Origin: Ignavibacteriales bacterium | Lineage (GTDB): Bacteria; Bacteroidota; Ignavibacteria; UBA10030 | Length of the DNA: 64,000 nt | NCBI GenBank assembly: GCA_026390575.1 | Contig: JAPLFR010000008.1 | Coordinates: 452,126 to 516,125, forward strand | Reading direction: 5' to 3' | The notes under the pieces: generated by a model | What the model was told of the DNA's origin: nothing | The model's database searches: none | What the model saw: the letters and a program-made list of their open reading frames with translations, nothing else | Program-made: the position numbers and the translations under genes | Part shown: in pieces, positions 1-8,628 of the stretch | Layout: every line of letters begins with the position of its first letter | Numbering within the stretch: the stretch's first letter is position 1

Positions 1-1952
1 TTGCACACATTTCCCCCGTCGGGCTTGAAGGACAAATTACACCGAAGTCACTCCTGAAGAATATTAATCCAACACAGGAAGACCTGTCTGTATCATCCTC
101 CCTCCAAACATATGGATACGGCGATGGCGGCGGTGGACCGATAAAAGAAAATCTCGAATTTGCTGTCGTACTAAAAACAATCATTGGATTGCCGTCTTCA
201 CAGCTTTCAACCGTTCAAGATTTTTTCAGGCAGTTGGAAGAACAATCGGCAAACCTCCCGACATGGAATAACGAGCTTTATCTTGAAACGCATCGCGGCA
301 CGTATACAACCCACGCGAAGATTAAAAAAGAGAACCGTGAGTGCGAAAATCTTCTCTATGCTTCCGAGCTCCTCTCCACTCTCGCGATGTTGTTTGGAAA
401 AAATAGTACTGCACGACGTTATCCAAAGCAGAAACTTGAAGACGCATGGAAAAAACTGCTTCTCAATCAATTCCATGATGTCATTACAGGCACTTCAATT
501 GCCGACGTGTACAACGATGCACAGCAGGATTATCAGGATATCAGAATATGTTGTGCAGATATCATGAGTAATTGTATTCAGGGATTATCTTTCCCTGCTA
601 AAAAAAGCAAATCGGAATTCCATTTCGCACTTTTTAACACATTGGGATGGCAGCGAAATGAGTATGTAGAAATTTTTGTGAAGTCGAATGAAAAGTTTCT
701 TTCTGTGGAAGATTCCGATGGAAATCCCGTCCTTTATCAGGTTGTGGAACGAACAAAGAAAGGGCTCATACTGCTCTGTTTCGTTGAACATATTCCAGCT
801 TTCGGATTCAAACATGTACTTGTCCGCACACATGGAGACAAAACAGAATTGTTCGAACCGTGGGCAGCATCGTCAAATAAATTGGAAACACCCTTTTATA
901 GAGTTCACTTTGACGGCAAAGGTGCGTTCAGATCACTGTATGCAAAGCAGCTGCGGCGCGAATTATTTCAGAAGGGGAAAACCGGCAACTTCTTTGCAAC
1001 ATTCCGCGATGTACCTAAGCAGTGGGAAGCTTGGAACATTGATGCTGAGTATGAAAAACACCGGATCGATTTATGGAAAACCAAACAATGTAAAATAATT
1101 GAGCAGGGTCCCTTACGCGCAACGGTTCGCCTTGACCTTAAAACTGAAAACGGTTCCACTCTCTCGCAGAATATTCGTTTCTATCGTCATTCACCGCGAA
1201 TTGATTTCCAAACACATATACGTTGGCTGGAGAAACAGGTTCTCATGAAGGTTGCGTTCCCGTTCAATATGAAAGTATCGAGCGCAGCATACGAAATCCA
1301 ATTCGGCGCAATCAATCGATCATCAAAACCGCGTACAGATGAGGATAGCGCAAAGTTTGAAGTACCTGCGCAACAATGGGCAGACATGTCCGATGCTAAA
1401 TATGGCGTCAGTCTGATGAACGACTGCAAATACGGATACAATGCAAAGGAGAATTCACTTCAGCTGACACTGTTACGATCGCCCCGCTATCCAAATCCCA
1501 TCGAACCGATGCATTGTGATGAGGGAGTCATCGACCAGGGGGAACATACATTTTGTTATTCTCTCTTTCCCCATAGCGGCGATTGGACGAAAGCGGGAAC
1601 AGTTCAAAAGGCACGTGAATTAAATCATTCAGTTTTAGTTTTTCAAAATCTCCAACCGGAGAATATTCCCTCACTCCTTGAATCCTCGAAGCCGAACATT
1701 GTTATTGATGCAATCAAGAAAGCTGAAGAGAGCGATGCAGTCATTCTACGGATGCATGAAGCGCATGGTGTTTCAACAGAGACATCGCTTCGCTTTGGTG
1801 TTGACACATCAAGTGCAGCGGAATGCGATTTATTAGAGAATGAAGAAAAATCACACAAAATTGTTAAATCAAAATTGACTCTCAAGTTTAGACCATTTGA
1901 GATTAAAACAATCAAACTTGTTACCAAGCCGTTAAAAAAGAATCGTAAATGA
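1..1952 (+). CDS. GH38 alpha-mannosidase, 3' part (5' end outside window)
   Basis: The frame is open from base 3 to the stop at 1952 (about 650 residues), so the gene begins before the window. Family 38 glycoside hydrolases remove alpha-linked mannose from glycans. The motif Tyr-Gly-Tyr-Gly-Asp-Gly-Gly-Gly-Gly-Pro is encoded near 108-140 and NQFHDVITGTS near 463-495; both are typical of the GH38 catalytic and middle domains. The remainder matches the beta-sandwich C-terminal half, with RSPRYPNP near residue 490. The nucleophile Asp region should lie upstream and cannot be seen. A start at 189 would cut through the conserved GDGGGG motif, so it is not the real start. Family call is firm; exact substrate is unknown. 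Confidence 0.93.
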   Translation, partial: AHISPVGLEGQITPKSLLKNINPTQEDLSVSSSLQTYGYGDGGGGPIKENLEFAVVLKTIIGLPSSQLSTVQDFFRQLEEQSANLPTWNNELYLETHRGTYTTHAKIKKENRECENLLYASELLSTLAMLFGKNSTARRYPKQKLEDAWKKLLLNQFHDVITGTSIADVYNDAQQDYQDIRICCADIMSNCIQGLSFPAKKSKSEFHFALFNTLGWQRNEYVEIFVKSNEKFLSVEDSDGNPVLYQVVERTKKGLILLCFVEHIPAFGFKHVLVRTHGDKTELFEPWAASSNKLETPFYRVHFDGKGAFRSLYAKQLRRELFQKGKTGNFFATFRDVPKQWEAWNIDAEYEKHRIDLWKTKQCKIIEQGPLRATVRLDLKTENGSTLSQNIRFYRHSPRIDFQTHIRWLEKQVLMKVAFPFNMKVSSAAYEIQFGAINRSSKPRTDEDSAKFEVPAQQWADMSDAKYGVSLMNDCKYGYNAKENSLQLTLLRSPRYPNPIEPMHCDEGVIDQGEHTFCYSLFPHSGDWTKAGTVQKARELNHSVLVFQNLQPENIPSLLESSKPNIVIDAIKKAEESDAVILRMHEAHGVSTETSLRFGVDTSSAAECDLLENEEKSHKIVKSKLTLKFRPFEIKTIKLVTKPLKKNRK

Positions 1953-1971
1953 ATTTTCAAAATGCGCATGA

Positions 1972-2865
1972 ATGATACAGCAGAATCCCACAATGAAACT
2001 TACGGCACTACTAACCCGCTTCAAAAAGGGAATCTCTCTTGCTATCGGTCTTGTCATCATCGAGCATGTTGCGTGGATTGTTGAGCCGGCAGTATTTGGA
2101 AAAGTCATTGACGCGTTGATTGAACGTGCTTCCGGTCAGGCAAGCAATTTACAGACTTCATTGTTTCCTCTGTTCTTATGGATTGGCGTCTTCTCGATCA
2201 ACTCTGGCACCGGTGTCATCCGGCGAATCGTTGATCAAAAAATCTATCTCGCAATGTTCACGCAATTGGCAACGGATATTTCAACTGTTGCTCAAGAAAA
2301 GAAATTTCGAGCTTCAAAGACTGCAGCACTTGCACAGCTGTCGGAGCAGTATATTACTTTTTTCCAATATCGCGTTCCGGAGATTATTGAACAAGTTGTT
2401 CAGATTGGCGGGACTGTCATTGCACTTGCAGTTTTCGATTGGCGAATCTCCCTTACTTGCTTGACCATCGTCTTTCCGCTTCTTCTCATCAACAAAATTT
2501 ACACGCGAAAAGTCAGCGCACTTCAGAAAGATTCACACGATACATTCGAGAATGCGTACGATGTGTTTTCTACACAGAAACCGGAAGAGATCCGTAGTTA
2601 CTATACAAAATCCGCAAGCATTAAACAGAAAATAGCGAATTGGGGCGCACTCAATTTTGGCGTGATGCGATGTATTTTACTTTTTATCTTTCTCGCTGTT
2701 CTCTATATTTCCATCGATCTGGATGATTTTACAACCGGCAGTATCTATTCCATCGTGGCCTACATTTGGACATTTGTAACCTCTTCCGAATATCTTCCGG
2801 AATTGATGGAGAGCTGGACTTCCCTCAAAGATGTTTCCCACCGTTTAAATCAGGCTTCGCTTTAA
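1972..2865 (+). CDS. ABC-type six-helix membrane domain protein without ATPase domain
   Basis: This 297-residue protein resembles the transmembrane half of ABC exporters (the ABC_membrane_3 type). Hydrophobic segments lie near residues 20-45, 60-80, 140-175 and 225-275, separated by a long helical cytoplasmic stretch. No Walker A, signature or Walker B motif is present and the gene stops cleanly after the membrane domain, so a nucleotide-binding subunit would have to come from elsewhere. It begins 20 bp after the mannosidase gene on the same strand. No clear ribosome site is visible; Met8 (position 1993) is an equally good start. Transported substrate, or whether it transports at all, is unknown. 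Confidence 0.75.
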   Translation: MIQQNPTMKLTALLTRFKKGISLAIGLVIIEHVAWIVEPAVFGKVIDALIERASGQASNLQTSLFPLFLWIGVFSINSGTGVIRRIVDQKIYLAMFTQLATDISTVAQEKKFRASKTAALAQLSEQYITFFQYRVPEIIEQVVQIGGTVIALAVFDWRISLTCLTIVFPLLLINKIYTRKVSALQKDSHDTFENAYDVFSTQKPEEIRSYYTKSASIKQKIANWGALNFGVMRCILLFIFLAVLYISIDLDDFTTGSIYSIVAYIWTFVTSSEYLPELMESWTSLKDVSHRLNQASL

Positions 2866-2873
2866 TATTTCTT

Positions 2874-3254
2874 TTATTTCATTTCATCAAGCGCTTCACG
2901 AACCATTTTAATAATTATCACAGCATTGTACGGCTTTTGGATAAAATCCATTGCACCTGATTTAATGATTTCAGTTCTCACATCTAGATTAAAAAATCCA
3001 CTTGCAAGGATCCCTTTCAACTTCGGATTTATCTTCTTCATTTTTAGGAATGCATCCCACCCGCCAAGGCGCGGCAAACCAATGTCAGACAATACGACTC
3101 CGATTTCATCTTTATGTGCAGTGAATATTTCCACGGCTTCCACACCATCTACCGCTTCAAGAACCTTCATTCCATTATCCTCCAACATCATTTTGAGAAG
3201 GTCTCTCAGGTTCTCTTCATCTTCCACAATGAGAACTGTATCGTGGCTTTTCAC
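2874..3254 (-). CDS. stand-alone response regulator receiver domain (CheY-like)
   Basis: A single receiver domain of 126 residues. The acidic pair is seen near residues 11-13 (VEDEE), the phosphoacceptor Asp in LSDIGLPRLGG near residue 57, and the conserved Lys in QKPYN near residue 107. No output domain follows, so it acts by protein contact or passes phosphate on. It starts 12 bp downstream of the membrane protein at 3267-4040 and the two may be co-transcribed. No histidine kinase is encoded nearby, so its partner is unknown. It is convergent with the ABC-type gene, with 8 bp between their stops. Confidence 0.9.
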   Translation of the reverse strand: MKSHDTVLIVEDEENLRDLLKMMLEDNGMKVLEAVDGVEAVEIFTAHKDEIGVVLSDIGLPRLGGWDAFLKMKKINPKLKGILASGFFNLDVRTEIIKSGAMDFIQKPYNAVIIIKMVREALDEMK

Positions 3255-3266
3255 TCGTACTTCCTT

Positions 3267-4040
3267 TTACAATTTATCCTCATTGTTTTCTAAACGTCCC
3301 AATTGGAATAGCTTCACAGTGAACATCATCATCCATGCCATAAGTAAAACACCGCCGGGTGCAGCAAAAGCTGTTGCCATGTCTTTTATTCCGGGAGCAA
3401 AGGTTACAAGAATAATATAAATCAATAACAATGCACTTCCCGCGATGCCCATATATGAAGATATCTTATTAAAGATTCTACCTTTTAACATTACAAAAGA
3501 CATAATGATTCCCGCTATGTTTGGCAATACAAATCCGATAAAAACCCCCAAACTTCCATGCGCTCCTCTTACAAGCAATGCTTCACCGGCTGCCGCGTAT
3601 AAAGTTTTCTGGGATTCTGTTGTCGAAGCAGCATATTTATTACTGAGTTCAAGCATAGACAAAGCTGTATTACTTGTAACAAAGATTGTTGTACCTACTA
3701 GAAAAATAATCAAGGCGAGGATGGCATATGCGTTTTGTACTTTACGATGAACAGCATAAAGTGCAAAATAGGTTGGCATGAGGATTAATTGAATAATAAT
3801 ATTCAACAGATCAAGATTGTATAGTCCAAGTAAGCAGCTATTTTGAAATTGTGCATATCTGTCAATCGCAGTTTGTGGTAAAGCGGATAAATTTCCGCCG
3901 GAGATAGAACCAACAATGATATCCAGGAGAATACCCATTAAAGCGATGACAGCAGCGATTCCGCCTAATGTATAAATATTCTTCCATTGCTTCTCTGTAT
4001 CCTCATTTCCATAGTGCTGATTTTGTTTAAGGTCAGACAT
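3267..4040 (-). CDS. multi-pass membrane protein of unknown function
   Basis: A 257-residue protein with a polar N-terminus of about 22 residues followed by roughly six hydrophobic segments (about 24-48, 75-95, 103-125, 158-182, 195-215, 225-245). The pattern is like DUF4386-type membrane proteins, but I see no motif that proves this. It lies just upstream of the receiver protein at 2874-3254, which suggests a shared transcript. No catalytic motif or ligand site is recognisable. Confidence 0.7.
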   Translation of the reverse strand: MSDLKQNQHYGNEDTEKQWKNIYTLGGIAAVIALMGILLDIIVGSISGGNLSALPQTAIDRYAQFQNSCLLGLYNLDLLNIIIQLILMPTYFALYAVHRKVQNAYAILALIIFLVGTTIFVTSNTALSMLELSNKYAASTTESQKTLYAAAGEALLVRGAHGSLGVFIGFVLPNIAGIIMSFVMLKGRIFNKISSYMGIAGSALLLIYIILVTFAPGIKDMATAFAAPGGVLLMAWMMMFTVKLFQLGRLENNEDKL

Positions 4041-4308
4041 TTACAAATTTCCTTTTTCTACATTATGTAGAGTGTTTTACATATGTCTAGAGTAATAGTG
4101 CGCCGCATTCAACAAACTAAAATGTGTAAATGATCCATTCTTGGAAAACTCTTTATAGATTCTTGTTAATAACGATACTGCCACACAGCGCATCTGGTAA
4201 TTTGTATGAGTGTACTTTGAATATTTTGAAAATGCAACTTCTATCAATGAAGAGTGATCAGTGATTAATGTGCGATTTATAATGAACACGGTTGTAGGGT
4301 GATAGGGA

Positions 4309-4348
4309 AATGGGAGATGGGAGACGAGACAATCCCTCATCTCCCATT
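4309..4348. repeat. 11-bp perfect inverted repeat in the 4041-4367 intergenic gap
   Basis: AATGGGAGATG at 4309-4319 is matched by its exact reverse complement at 4338-4348, with an 18-base loop. It lies 20 bp beyond the stop of the NO reductase gene (minus strand), so it could act as a 3' hairpin, but no T-run follows on that strand. The rest of the 327-bp gap holds no convincing gene; the open frame at 4077-4352 has no ribosome site and no recognisable protein character. Confidence 0.6.
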
Positions 4349-4367
4349 CCATAAATCTAAACCGATA

Positions 4368-6596
4368 TTATTTTGCTTTTTCTTTCTTCAAGGAATGTCC
4401 TGTTATCAGTCCAAAGACAAACAACACTAGTGCCAACGCACCGAACGCAAAGATCGTATCACCAAAAATTCTTGACCACTTGATGGTTTCCACCATCGGT
4501 AAATGAAGAAATTCTGAGCTTCGTGCATACCAATATCCATACTTTACCGACGCCCATGTTTGCATCAGACCGACCGGCAGAAGACTTCCAACAACCATCG
4601 CCATCAAGCCGATGTTGAGTGACCAGAAGGAAAACTTAAGCATCTTTTCTTTCCACTCCTTCTGCACCCACATAATGCGCAGGCAGAAGAGCATCAATCC
4701 GATACCAAGCATTCCATAGACACCAAACAATGCAGCGTGTCCGTGAACCGGTGTTGTATTCAATCCTTGCATGTAATAAAGGGCGATTGGAGGATTGATC
4801 ATAAAACCAAATAATCCTGCGCCAATCATATTCCAAAACGCAACAGAGATGAAGAAATATATCGGCCATTTATAATTCTTTACCCATTCAGCGGCGCGTG
4901 AAAGTTGAATATTTTCCCATGCCTCAAATCCGGCAAGCACAAGAGGCACTACTTCAAGCGCACTAAAAACCGCACCAAACGCAAGGATAGGCGTTGGAGT
5001 ACCGGAGAAATAAAGATGATGCAGCGTACCTATGATTCCACCTGAGAGATAGACAGTTGAGGAGAGAATAACAGCGGTATTTGCAGTCTTCACTCGAATT
5101 AATTTTAATCTCGCAAACATGAATATGATAACGACTGTAGCAAATACTTCAAAGAATCCCTCTACCCAAAGATGCACAACCCACCAACGCCAGTATTCCG
5201 CGATAGCAAGATTGGTATGCTTACCCCACATCAGACCTGCCATATAAAAGCCGCCGATGGCGACTGCAGCGATCAGAAATAGTGCAAGAAGAGATCTGTG
5301 TTCATCCTTTCGTCGGATTGCAACAAAGATGTTTCTGCCAAGCAGGTATACCCAAAGCACTAATCCAATTGTGAGAGCAATCTGCCATACTCTGCCGAGA
5401 TCAACATATTCATATCCCTGATGACCGAAATAGAACCAAGCATCTCCGGATAATTTGTGATTGACGCTCAGCCATTCGCCAGTCATCGAGCCAACCACAA
5501 CAAGAAGCAGCGCACCAAAGAGAACATTGACACCAAATCGCTGACCTTTCATCTCCAATCCACTTACAGCTGGAGCAATATAGAGTCCTGCCGCAAGCCA
5601 TGCTGTTGCGATCCAGAAAATGCCAAGTTGCACGTGCCACGTTCGAGTCACTACATAAGGCAGCCACTTGCTCATCGGAATTCCATAAAAGCCGTTCCCC
5701 TCTACGCCATAGTGTGCGGTGATAATTCCAACAAAGATCTGAACAAGTATTAATGCCGACACTACAAAAAAATACTTGAGTGTTGCTTTCTGCGACGGCG
5801 TGTGTTCACTATTGAAAAGCGGATCGGAATTTGGAACCATTGGCGGCAGCGATTCCGACGCATGCGATGCATGATACCAAATCATTGCCCCAATACCGGC
5901 AAGCAACAAAATGATACTCACTCCAGTCCAGACAACTGCATCTGGTGTCGGATGATTGTTGACCAAGTCCTCATGCGGCCAATTACTCGTGTAAGTGATA
6001 TCATCTCCCGGCCGATTAGTTGATGCCGCCCATGATGTCCAGAAGAAGAACGCCGAAAGCTGACGAAGTTTTACTGGATCATTTAATGCACCGCTGGGGA
6101 TGGCGTAATCCGATTTCCCTTTTGAGAATACTTCTGAATAATGCAGTACATTTGCCTCAAACGCTGCCGCACGAATTGAATCGATGACAATTTTTCCAGT
6201 CACAGCATCGTATGTGTTCTTCCGCATCATTTCTGTTAATCTCGATTGCAATAATGCTTTTTGTTCTGGAATGAGGTCGGCATATATCTTTCCGAACTCT
6301 TTCTTCGACCAACTGTTAAGAATGAAAACGCATTCGCGGTGAAGCCAATCGGCCGACCAATCCGGCGCAACATAGCTTCCGTGTCCCCAGACCGAACCGA
6401 GCTCCATCCCGCCCATCGCCTGCCAGACATTCTGACCTTCGCCAATCTCCCCGCTTGCAATGATAATCTTTCCATCGGTCGTCATAACTGTCTCGGGGAT
6501 TGGAGGTTTCTCTTGATAGATGCGCCATCCAGCCCACCCCAATACCAAAAATCCTACAAAAATGACTGCAGTAAAAGCTATCCAATAGCGTTTCAT
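4368..6596 (-). CDS. norZ: quinol-dependent nitric oxide reductase (qNOR)
   Basis: A 742-residue membrane enzyme that reduces 2 NO to N2O with electrons from quinol. An N-terminal helix (about 8-28) precedes a soluble cytochrome-c-like region without heme motif, as in qNOR, then about twelve helices. The heme-copper type ligands are visible: His in RTWHVQLGIFW near residue 320, the block WVVHLWVEGFFE near 475 with the Glu typical of NO reductases, GTLHHLYF near 525 and the PVHGHAALFG heme ligands near 635. The length is normal for the family. AAGGA lies 9 bases before the start. The hemerythrin-like gene is 54 bp upstream and DUF6448 beyond it; all three probably form one transcript for NO handling. 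Confidence 0.95.
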   Translation of the reverse strand: MKRYWIAFTAVIFVGFLVLGWAGWRIYQEKPPIPETVMTTDGKIIIASGEIGEGQNVWQAMGGMELGSVWGHGSYVAPDWSADWLHRECVFILNSWSKKEFGKIYADLIPEQKALLQSRLTEMMRKNTYDAVTGKIVIDSIRAAAFEANVLHYSEVFSKGKSDYAIPSGALNDPVKLRQLSAFFFWTSWAASTNRPGDDITYTSNWPHEDLVNNHPTPDAVVWTGVSIILLLAGIGAMIWYHASHASESLPPMVPNSDPLFNSEHTPSQKATLKYFFVVSALILVQIFVGIITAHYGVEGNGFYGIPMSKWLPYVVTRTWHVQLGIFWIATAWLAAGLYIAPAVSGLEMKGQRFGVNVLFGALLLVVVGSMTGEWLSVNHKLSGDAWFYFGHQGYEYVDLGRVWQIALTIGLVLWVYLLGRNIFVAIRRKDEHRSLLALFLIAAVAIGGFYMAGLMWGKHTNLAIAEYWRWWVVHLWVEGFFEVFATVVIIFMFARLKLIRVKTANTAVILSSTVYLSGGIIGTLHHLYFSGTPTPILAFGAVFSALEVVPLVLAGFEAWENIQLSRAAEWVKNYKWPIYFFISVAFWNMIGAGLFGFMINPPIALYYMQGLNTTPVHGHAALFGVYGMLGIGLMLFCLRIMWVQKEWKEKMLKFSFWSLNIGLMAMVVGSLLPVGLMQTWASVKYGYWYARSSEFLHLPMVETIKWSRIFGDTIFAFGALALVLFVFGLITGHSLKKEKAK

Positions 6597-6622
6597 GAGA
6601 GTTTTCCTTTAAGTATTTAATT

Positions 6623-6645
6623 TTGCATACGTTAGTAAATTGCAA
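6623..6645. promoter_or_regulatory. possible operator dyad upstream of the NO reductase gene
   Basis: TTGCA and TGCAA half-sites separated by 13 bases sit 27-49 bp before the NO reductase start. The arms are short, so chance is a real possibility. A three-Cys Rrf2 regulator encoded at 9806-10237 is the obvious candidate binder, but this dyad does not match the one next to that gene. Confidence 0.2.
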
Positions 6646-6650
6646 TTCCG

Positions 6651-6863
6651 TCAATCTCTGTATTGATCGAGATCAAAACCAGCCCTTGCTAAAGCCCGCC
6701 TTGTTGCTTCAAGAACATTGGGAGTATCGACATATTTAGCAACCGGCACTGGCGGATAATTTTTCACGTCGTTCATGATCTCATCGACTTCCGATCCAAG
6801 AAGGCTCTCACACACTCTATAAAGACAATTCGCGCATTCTTCGTGTCCATTGTGATGATTCAT
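6651..6863 (-). CDS. hemerythrin-like protein, 3' half (separated by a -1 frame change)
   Basis: The 70 residues from the first ATG carry the end of a hemerythrin-like protein: HNGHEECANCLYRVCE, then a linker ending in PPVPVAKYVDTPNV and LEATRRALARAG. This tail is the usual C-terminus of HHE-domain proteins of the kind encoded directly upstream at 6884-7156. The frame remains open beyond this ATG back to the A7 run at 6887-6893, giving IVTAIRAIMNHHN, which continues the upstream protein without a gap. It is therefore unlikely to be an independent gene. Whether it is translated depends on frame change at the A7 run. Confidence 0.75.
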   Translation of the reverse strand: MNHHNGHEECANCLYRVCESLLGSEVDEIMNDVKNYPPVPVAKYVDTPNVLEATRRALARAGFDLDQYRD

Positions 6864-6883
6864 AATCGCGCGTATAGCCGTAA

Positions 6884-7156
6884 CTATTTTTTTATTGGAG
6901 ACGGAACCAGGAGCGCAGCCAGCGCACCATGTTCTACTCTTAAGGTATCGGCTGCATAATACGGCAATCCATTTTGAAGCCTCTTTATTGCCGGGAGCAA
7001 TATCTTCTCTTCAATTCCGATGTGCCTGAGCAAACCTTCCCTGAATTCTGAATAAGTCGCCGGATCGATGTGTTCAATAGTACTGGCAGCCTGATTCAGC
7101 AACAACTCAAGCCGTCGATGATCACTAACAAAGAATGAATATAATTTATCATTCAT
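6884..7156 (-). CDS. hemerythrin-like HHE domain protein, 5' half (stops in an A7 run)
   Basis: The 90 residues carry the first part of an HHE cation-binding domain: DHRRLELLLN near residue 12, LLRHIGIEEKILLPAI near 43-58 and RVEHGALAALLVPSP near 72-87, which supply His and Glu iron ligands. The frame ends at TAG (6884-6886) directly after seven A on the coding strand. A shift of -1 there continues into the 3' half at 6651-6863 and restores a family-length protein of about 160 residues. Such proteins bind a di-iron site and are linked to NO or oxygen sensing and repair. It lies 12 bp after the DUF6448 gene and upstream of the NO reductase. Confidence 0.85.
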   Translation of the reverse strand: MNDKLYSFFVSDHRRLELLLNQAASTIEHIDPATYSEFREGLLRHIGIEEKILLPAIKRLQNGLPYYAADTLRVEHGALAALLVPSPIKK

Positions 7157-7168
7157 GGTTCAGAGCAA

Positions 7169-7777
7169 TTAATGAACATCGTGTTTGTCGAGGCTTTCAT
7201 TATGATGAGCATTGCTTTCCGCCGCCTGATGCAGCCTTTCAGCATAGTGGACAAATTCCACATACGCTTCGACAAACTCGCGTCCTGCATCCACACTCTT
7301 GTCAGCATCCTTCTTTGCCTCCAACACATGTTTAAAGCGTATAGCAATCCCTTCTTCGATAATTACACTGAGAAGGTTGGAAAGTTCTTTCACATCACCC
7401 GTTTTGAGAGCATTATCCGCAGCAGCAACAGGCGGTTCTATGGGTGTACCAGAAGGTTTCAATCCTGTATACGGCTCGCCTTCGCTTGCACGATGCAGAC
7501 GAACAAGTGTTTCAAAGAAATACTTTTCGGCAAGTTCCTGAGCCTCCTGTCCTTTCGTCCTCACCTGTAAAGTTTTCTTAAATGCCGAGCGAACTTCATC
7601 TTCGTATTCCTTCTTTATCCATTTGAGAACAGGTGTTACATCACTTTTCTCGAGTGCAAGTTTTGCTGCTTTGACCACTGGACCGTCCATTGTGTCACAG
7701 TGCGCTCGAACCTTGTTTTGAAAAAGAAGAATCGTTAACAGCACTAAAATGCCAATGAACATTATTTTTGATTTCAT
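7169..7777 (-). CDS. DUF6448 family exported protein
   Basis: A 202-residue protein with a signal peptide or membrane anchor at about residues 5-25 and the characteristic AHCDTMDGPVV immediately behind it. The rest is helical, rich in charged residues and His, ending in HHNESLDKHDVH. I recognise it as DUF6448, whose function is not established. GGGAG lies 7 bases before the start. It heads the group DUF6448, hemerythrin-like protein, NO reductase, which suggests a periplasmic role in NO or metal handling. That role is inferred from context only. Confidence 0.85.
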   Translation of the reverse strand: MKSKIMFIGILVLLTILLFQNKVRAHCDTMDGPVVKAAKLALEKSDVTPVLKWIKKEYEDEVRSAFKKTLQVRTKGQEAQELAEKYFFETLVRLHRASEGEPYTGLKPSGTPIEPPVAAADNALKTGDVKELSNLLSVIIEEGIAIRFKHVLEAKKDADKSVDAGREFVEAYVEFVHYAERLHQAAESNAHHNESLDKHDVH

Positions 7778-7842
7778 GGCTTACTCCCGATTTGTGAATG
7801 AATTGTTCCAATATGTGACATTCTTGACTTCACAGTTATGTA

Positions 7843-8628
7843 TTAAATCTTCCATCGTGCAAGGAGAACAACATCTTTCGATGTTTTTGCATCGTACTTT
7901 TCCATCGCAATACTGCCGAAGATCTTCACGTCCATAAATCCAGCGCTTCGCAACAGACGGACAAGATCAGGTGCTTTCCACGGAGTAAGTATCACTGATT
8001 TGAGCGAATGTACAATTCTCTCTTTGCCCTTTTCAACAGTCAAGATATTGAAGCAGATACGCTTATCTTCATAATCGTAAAATCGAACAAACATCTTTCC
8101 GTTTGCTTCCTTGATGCTTTGGATGCGTTCGTGCTGTGTGAGAATGCGGCTGTAATTGAGAATCTGAAGAAATAGTATCCCTTCGGGATTCAGCATTTCA
8201 GAAAAACTCTTGAGAGAATTAAGAAGGTTCTTTTCAGTTAATAAATGTGCACAAGTATTTCCTAGACAGAATACGGAATCGAACTTTTTATGAACAACTG
8301 TATTCAACTCAGGGAAAGTTGAATTGATTGTTTTAATATGAACGCCATATTCCTTTGCATGTTTTCGTGTCTGAATCAACATTTCTTCAGAAATATCGGT
8401 TGCAATCACTTGTAATCCCAATTGTGCCAGCAATAGTGAATGAAATCCTGTACCGCACCCCGCGTCGAGGGCGCTTGTCAAATTGTAGCGTTCTATCAGC
8501 ATCCGAAAGAACGGGCGCTCGTGTGGAAAACGTTGATCGAATCCAGTCATTCCATCATAATCCGCAGCAAGTTCATTGTAAAACTTCTCCGGAAGATTAT
8601 CTGACTTTTTATTAATCGTTGGGTCCAT
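7843..8628 (-). CDS. class I SAM-dependent methyltransferase
   Basis: A Rossmann-type methyltransferase of about 261 residues. Motif I is ALDAGCGTGFHSL near residue 57, followed by VIATDIS at the end of strand 2 and an acidic turn, and FDSVFCLGNTCAHL at motif IV. The substrate cannot be told. The start chosen is ATG at 8628, giving a 17-bp overlap with the upstream polyferredoxin gene (8612-9730); an earlier ATG at 8694 would add 22 residues lying fully inside that gene and unlike the family. It is likely co-transcribed with that gene. Confidence 0.85.
   Translation of the reverse strand: MDPTINKKSDNLPEKFYNELAADYDGMTGFDQRFPHERPFFRMLIERYNLTSALDAGCGTGFHSLLLAQLGLQVIATDISEEMLIQTRKHAKEYGVHIKTINSTFPELNTVVHKKFDSVFCLGNTCAHLLTEKNLLNSLKSFSEMLNPEGILFLQILNYSRILTQHERIQSIKEANGKMFVRFYDYEDKRICFNILTVEKGKERIVHSLKSVILTPWKAPDLVRLLRSAGFMDVKIFGSIAMEKYDAKTSKDVVLLARWKI

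Noticed and set aside
4309..4348. Terminator call for the hairpin after the NO reductase gene
   Set aside because: No T-run follows on the minus strand; kept only as an inverted repeat.
4077..4352. 91-residue open frame on the minus strand beyond the NO reductase
   Set aside because: No ribosome site, overlaps the hairpin at 4309-4348, and no protein-like pattern.
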